A stretch of DNA of 64,000 nucleotides from REEB506 sp040381035. Lineage in GTDB: Bacteria > Pseudomonadota > Alphaproteobacteria > Caulobacterales > Aquidulcibacteraceae. Shown here in pieces: positions 62,967 to 64,000 of the stretch (position 1 is its first letter; each line of letters starts with the position of its first letter). The notes beneath the pieces were generated by a model, which had not been told where the DNA came from, did not search any database, and saw only the letters and a list, made by a program, of their open reading frames with translations. Where the stretch lies: positions 1 to 64,000 of the forward strand of contig JBEIHY010000010.1 in NCBI GenBank assembly GCA_040381035.1, in the 5' to 3' direction. The position numbers and the translations under genes are program-made.

Positions 62967-64000
62967 ATGAAACCGGAACAACCCTCCGCTTTCGGCCTTC
63001 CAAGCCGGGGCGAGCCGATCCAAAGCGGCTTTGCCGAAGAGCTTCGCCGGATTGTGCAGCTTTACCGCCGCCGGGTCGGGGCGTTTTGGGCGGGCGTGAT
63101 CGGCACGATGTTGGCGACCCTGTTGGCCGTGCTGCAGCTGACGCCGCAGTATACTGCGACCACCACGGTCATTATCGATCCGCGCCAAAAGCAGGTGATC
63201 GATATGTCGGCTGTGATGCAGGGCCTGCCGGCCGATAGCGCCGCCATTGACACCCAAGTCGGGATTATCAAGTCTGACGACATCGCCAAGCGGCTGGTCA
63301 ACAAACTTGATCTGGTCAATGACGCGGAGTTCAACAAGGCCGCCAAGGGCAAGGGTGGACTGTTTGCCGGCCTGTTCGGCGCCCCGGCCAAGGTTGATCC
63401 GGCGCGCGTCACCCAAGGCGTGATCGATGGCGTGCAAAAGCGCATCAAGGTGCGCCGCGAAGGCATGACCCTGTTGATCGGCATCAGCTTCAAATCGAAA
63501 GATCCGGCCAAGGCCGCGTTGATCGCCAACACGATCGCGGAACTCTATTTGACCCACCAGCTTGAAGCGAAGTTCGACGCCACCCGCCGGGCCAATGTTT
63601 GGCTGAACGAGCGCGTCGCCGAACTGAAAAGCGATGTCGACAAGGCCGAAAACGCGGTAGCCCAATACAAGGCGGACGCTGGCCTCATCACCGCATCCGG
63701 CTCAACCCTGGTGGAAAGCCAGCTCACCAACCTCAACACCCAATTGGTGACGGCGCGTGCGGATCTGGCTGAGCGCGAAGCGCGGCTCAATTCGGTGCGG
63801 GCGCGCATGAGCCAAGGCTTTGGCGCAGACGCCGTGGCCGAAGCGCTGAACAACCAAACCATCCGCGATCTTCGCACCCAGCAGGCCCAGATCATCCGCA
63901 AAAAGGCCGAACTGGAATCCACCCTCGGCCCGCGCCACCCCGACATGCAGCGCATCAATCGCGAGCAGAACGATCTCGACCAGCAGATCAATGATGAAGT
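62967..64000 (+). CDS. Wzz/GumC-like exopolysaccharide chain protein, partial
   Basis: The first 344 residues are present; the gene runs off the window. It has a basic N-terminus, a membrane segment (about residues 38-58), a Wzz domain (YTATTTVIIDPRQKQVI, DTQVGIIKSDDIAKRLV), a coiled-coil stretch (WLNERVAELKSDVDKAENA) and the GPRHPDMQRI motif typical of GumC/Wzc periplasmic arms. It controls polysaccharide chain length or export. A C-terminal tyrosine kinase domain may follow outside the window. The ATG at 62967 follows AGGTGGA. Confidence 0.88.
   Translation, partial: MKPEQPSAFGLPSRGEPIQSGFAEELRRIVQLYRRRVGAFWAGVIGTMLATLLAVLQLTPQYTATTTVIIDPRQKQVIDMSAVMQGLPADSAAIDTQVGIIKSDDIAKRLVNKLDLVNDAEFNKAAKGKGGLFAGLFGAPAKVDPARVTQGVIDGVQKRIKVRREGMTLLIGISFKSKDPAKAALIANTIAELYLTHQLEAKFDATRRANVWLNERVAELKSDVDKAENAVAQYKADAGLITASGSTLVESQLTNLNTQLVTARADLAEREARLNSVRARMSQGFGADAVAEALNNQTIRDLRTQQAQIIRKKAELESTLGPRHPDMQRINREQNDLDQQINDE

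Overview
The window reads as chromosome of a GC-rich alphaproteobacterium of the CtrA/GcrA/DivL lineage, most likely Caulobacterales or a close relative. It carries gcrA, a DivL-type kinase with tyrosine in place of the phospho-acceptor histidine, the acpP-fabF-mltG-yicC-gmk order, glnB-glnA, phaR/phaA and a DUF3297 gene. No tRNA, rRNA or CRISPR array was recognised. Gene density is high, with many 4-base start/stop overlaps.

Region by region. 1-160: the truncated start and probable outer end of an ISAs1-like insertion sequence. 270-4699: a compact nucleotide-metabolism island. It holds a thymidylate-synthase-like fusion protein, a canonical dCTP deaminase, a HAD phosphatase and an unrecognised ParB-like protein. 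These are convergent with two overlapping, diverged dCTP-deaminase paralogues whose lost active-site residues are complementary. 4770-9429: secreted or Tat-exported DUF3108, DUF1501 and DUF1800 proteins and a metallo-beta-lactamase-fold protein without its metal ligands. 9546-11152: D-Ala-D-Ala dipeptidase and glutamate racemase. 11302-12951: a solitary DUF262/DUF1524 (GmrSD-like) protein. 13018-16089: a lipoprotein and an M13 peptidase, convergent across a long hairpin. 16256-20015: phosphate control (phoR, pstB, phoU, phoB, with a Pho-box candidate). 20088-22731: gcrA, an ABC-2 permease and a dipeptide epimerase.

22741-34602: a lipid/aromatic acid region with three acyl-CoA synthetases of different subfamilies, three HSL-type esterases, an NTF2-fold protein, a GST and a DUF481 barrel carrying expanded microsatellites. 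34792-39417: parE, a lytic transglycosylase lipoprotein, and glnB-glnA. 39696-49609: thiolase-like protein, nnr, fatty acid and cell-envelope housekeeping genes, gmk, a glycosyltransferase and dihydroorotase. 49899-53767: a Yip1-like membrane protein, phaR opposite phaA, a repeat-rich gap and a frameshifted secreted-protein gene. 54008-58696: an HtrA protease, a TonB-like protein and divL. 58921-60245: an IS110-family element with a structured leader. 60307-62297: class I ribonucleotide reductase alpha with an NrdR-box candidate. 62967-64000: the start of a Wzz/GumC-like exopolysaccharide gene, cut by the window end.

The most promising undescribed biology is the nucleotide island at 270-4699, especially the paired dCTP-deaminase paralogues. 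If they assemble together they could rebuild one active site from two individually defective chains.
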